NCBI GenBank assembly: GCA_017527625.1
Contig: JAFXPV010000008.1
Location: forward strand, 1-34,657
Length of the DNA: 34,657 nt
Source of the DNA: Bacteroidales bacterium
GTDB taxonomy: Bacteria; Bacteroidota; Bacteroidia; Bacteroidales; UBA932
Reading direction: 5' to 3'
Program-made: the position numbers and the translations under genes
Part shown: piece after piece, positions 33,878 to 34,657 of the stretch
How positions within the stretch are numbered: position 1 is the first letter of the stretch
How the letters are laid out: each line of letters starts with the position of its first letter
The notes under the pieces: model-generated
Seen by the model: the letters and a program-made list of their open reading frames with translations, nothing else
What the model was told of the DNA's origin: nothing
The model's database searches: none

Positions 33878-34657
33878 ATGGGAAAAAGTGAAAGCAAGGA
33901 AATAAGGACATTTTCCAACGGATTGCGCTTTGCGCTGAAGCATAGCAACTCACAGGTGGCATACTGCGCACTGAGCATCCGCTGCGGCACCTCAGTCGAG
34001 CCGGAAGCCCTCGGAGGGCTGGCCCACCTCACCGAGCATATGCTGTTCAAGGGCACATCACGCCGCAGTTCGACTTCCATCAACGACAGGCTCGAAAGGC
34101 TCGGCGGCGAGCTGAACGCCTACACCACCAAGGAAGAGATCGTCCTCTATTCCACCACCCTCAAGGAAGACGTGATGAAGGCCATCGACCTGCTGTTCGA
34201 GCTTGCCTTCGACTCGGTCTTCGCCCCCAAGGAACTGGAGAAGGAGAAGAGCGTTGTCGTCGACGAGATAAACCTCTACAAGGACTCCCCTTCGGACTAT
34301 ATCTTCGACGATTTCGAGAAGTTCCTGTATGAGGGCAGTCCCATCTGCCGCCACATCCTCGGCACGGCAAAGACCCTGAAGCGCATCACTTCCGAAGACC
34401 TGCACGCCTTCACCAGAGCTTGCTTCGTCCCCTGCAATATGAGTTTCACCGTGGTGGGAGATTTCGAAGCCGGAAAGATTGCTGACGCGGTGGAGAAACA
34501 TATGCTGAAATATGCTCCTGCCGACGCGTGCACCCATCCGGTGGAAGCCCCCGAGGTCAAAGTGAACGTGTTCCACCGCGACGAGAACAAGAAGCACCAC
34601 CAGAGCAACTGCATCATCGGCGCCCCCGCCTTCTCGCTTTATGACGGCAGGCGCATC
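33878..34657 (+). CDS. M16 family zinc metallopeptidase (3' end outside window)
   Basis: The first 260 residues are visible, starting at the ATG at 33878 (MGKSESKEIRTFSNGLRFAL). The inverted zinc motif HLTEH (H50, E53, H54) sits in GGLAHLTEHMLFKGT, and the third ligand is E129 in VVVDEINLY, 76 residues later, as in the family. There is no signal peptide, so a cytoplasmic processing peptidase related to YmxG/PqqL types is likely. The full protein is usually about 410 residues or more. Divergent from dnaX. Confidence 0.93.
   Translation, partial: MGKSESKEIRTFSNGLRFALKHSNSQVAYCALSIRCGTSVEPEALGGLAHLTEHMLFKGTSRRSSTSINDRLERLGGELNAYTTKEEIVLYSTTLKEDVMKAIDLLFELAFDSVFAPKELEKEKSVVVDEINLYKDSPSDYIFDDFEKFLYEGSPICRHILGTAKTLKRITSEDLHAFTRACFVPCNMSFTVVGDFEAGKIADAVEKHMLKYAPADACTHPVEAPEVKVNVFHRDENKKHHQSNCIIGAPAFSLYDGRRI

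Noticed and set aside
1..34657. tRNA, rRNA, CRISPR arrays, insertion sequences, att sites
   Set aside because: No cloverleaf, regularly spaced repeats, transposase motifs or long direct repeats were seen; all gaps are short and accounted for.

Overview
The window reads as chromosomal DNA of an anaerobic member of the Bacteroidota, most likely order Bacteroidales. The evidence is a set of Bacteroidota-type promoters (TAnnTTTG at -7), mostly without strong Shine-Dalgarno sites, a eukaryote-like isoleucyl-tRNA synthetase, a long LspA, a DksA/TraR-type protein with a degenerate zinc finger, and a glycogen operon of the type found in Bacteroidales. The electron-bifurcating enzyme NfnAB fits an anaerobe. 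Base composition looks moderately GC-rich (above 50 percent by eye); Alistipes or Cryptobacteroides-like lineages are possible, but this is only inference. The window is almost fully coding: no gap exceeds 300 bases, and I saw no rRNA, tRNA, insertion sequence or CRISPR.

Layout. 1-881 (-): 3'-truncated PfkB sugar kinase. 1054-4100 (-): nfnA, nfnB and a DnaJ/TerB membrane protein in one operon. 4136-4834 (-): tsaB. 4926-7445 (-): a compact peptide-export cassette made of a C39-peptidase ABC transporter followed by two small genes whose products carry double-glycine leaders. The second is only 56 codons and easily missed. 7588-8112 (-): cvpA, divergent from ileS (8198-11554, +). 11609-12642 (+): dksA-like gene and lspA. 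12725-22590 (+): glycogen operon of debranching enzyme, GT4/5-like glycosyltransferase, GH57 enzyme and a 1405-residue glycogen synthase (GT3) / phosphorylase (GT35) fusion, followed by ribF and a small membrane protein. 22675-24657 (+): greA, HIT protein and a thioredoxin-fold lipoprotein without CxxC. 24652-27311 (-): engB, prs, nadE and a Cys-rich membrane protein. 27418-30912 (+): xseA, xseB, glgB. 30916-33836 (-): dnaX, lptB, mscL. 33878-end (+): M16 peptidase, truncated by the window.

How it works together. The glycogen genes cover elongation, branching (glgB, 6 kb away), debranching and phosphorolysis, with synthesis and breakdown catalysed by one polypeptide. The export cassette would cleave and export two short cationic hydrophobic peptides; no immunity protein, regulator or periplasmic adaptor is beside it.

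Most notable: (1) the two-peptide export cassette; (2) near absence of the tetranucleotide CATG (six seen by eye, where base composition alone predicts on the order of 100); (3) the synthase-phosphorylase fusion with a junction that looks like a fossil gene start; (4) a terminator-like hairpin in the greA leader; (5) several nearly leaderless or terminator-overlapping promoters.
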